A stretch of 5,467 bases of DNA from a candidate division NPL-UPA2 bacterium (GTDB lineage Bacteria; NPL-UPA2; JAGMAN01): contig JAJOKU010000027.1 of assembly GCA_021129695.1 (NCBI GenBank), forward strand, positions 1-5,467. Reading direction: 5' to 3'. A program made the position numbers and the translations under genes. Every line of letters begins with the position of its first letter. The stretch's first letter is position 1. The notes below the pieces were generated by a model. That model ran no database searches, was not told where the DNA came from, and saw nothing but the letters and a program-made list of their open reading frames with translations. Positions 5,446 through 5,467 of the stretch are shown piece by piece.

Positions 5446-5467
5446 CCCCTAAATTTTATTTTAGCCA

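Noticed and set aside
1..5467. CRISPR array, tRNA or rRNA gene, transposase or new defence island
   Set aside because: I saw no regularly spaced repeats, no cloverleaf or rRNA-like segment, and no transposase motif. The only defence gene is the broken hsdR.

Overview
The window looks like ordinary bacterial chromosome. All credible genes lie on the minus strand, so transcription runs from the high-coordinate end to the low end. Organism: ComF and Gmk together, Shine-Dalgarno-led starts and a tight operon indicate a bacterium. Base composition is moderate and none of the proteins identifies a phylum, so I do not name one.

Right end (about 4100-5467): a two-gene operon, comF (ComF-type phosphoribosyltransferase with an N-terminal zinc finger) followed one base later by gmk (guanylate kinase). 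The gmk ribosome binding site lies inside the 3' end of comF. A plausible sigma-70-like promoter lies upstream of comF. Centre (3715-4099): a stretch with no intact gene. It holds the C-terminal piece of what looks like a MotA/TolQ/ExbB-type membrane channel protein, open but with no start codon. Next (2449-3714): one complete GT4-type glycosyltransferase (GT-B fold) with no pathway partner in view.

Left half (66-2391): one type I restriction endonuclease R subunit of the EcoEI-like kind, disabled by two lesions. An in-frame TAA separates the two helicase lobes, and a frameshift lies between helicase motifs V and VI. When the three pieces are read together, every expected motif is present in order: PD-(D/E)xK nuclease, Walker A, DECH box, motif III, motifs IV to VI and the C-terminal domain. 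It is therefore a recent pseudogene or an assembly/sequencing artefact. No hsdM or hsdS is visible. They could lie beyond position 1, where the last 65 bases hold only a nested inverted repeat.

I found no convincing new multi-gene system. The points most worth a second look are the double lesion in hsdR (including a +1-slip-like CTT-TAA junction), the unlisted channel-protein remnant, the nine-G run that encodes the Gmk P-loop, and the isolated glycosyltransferase.
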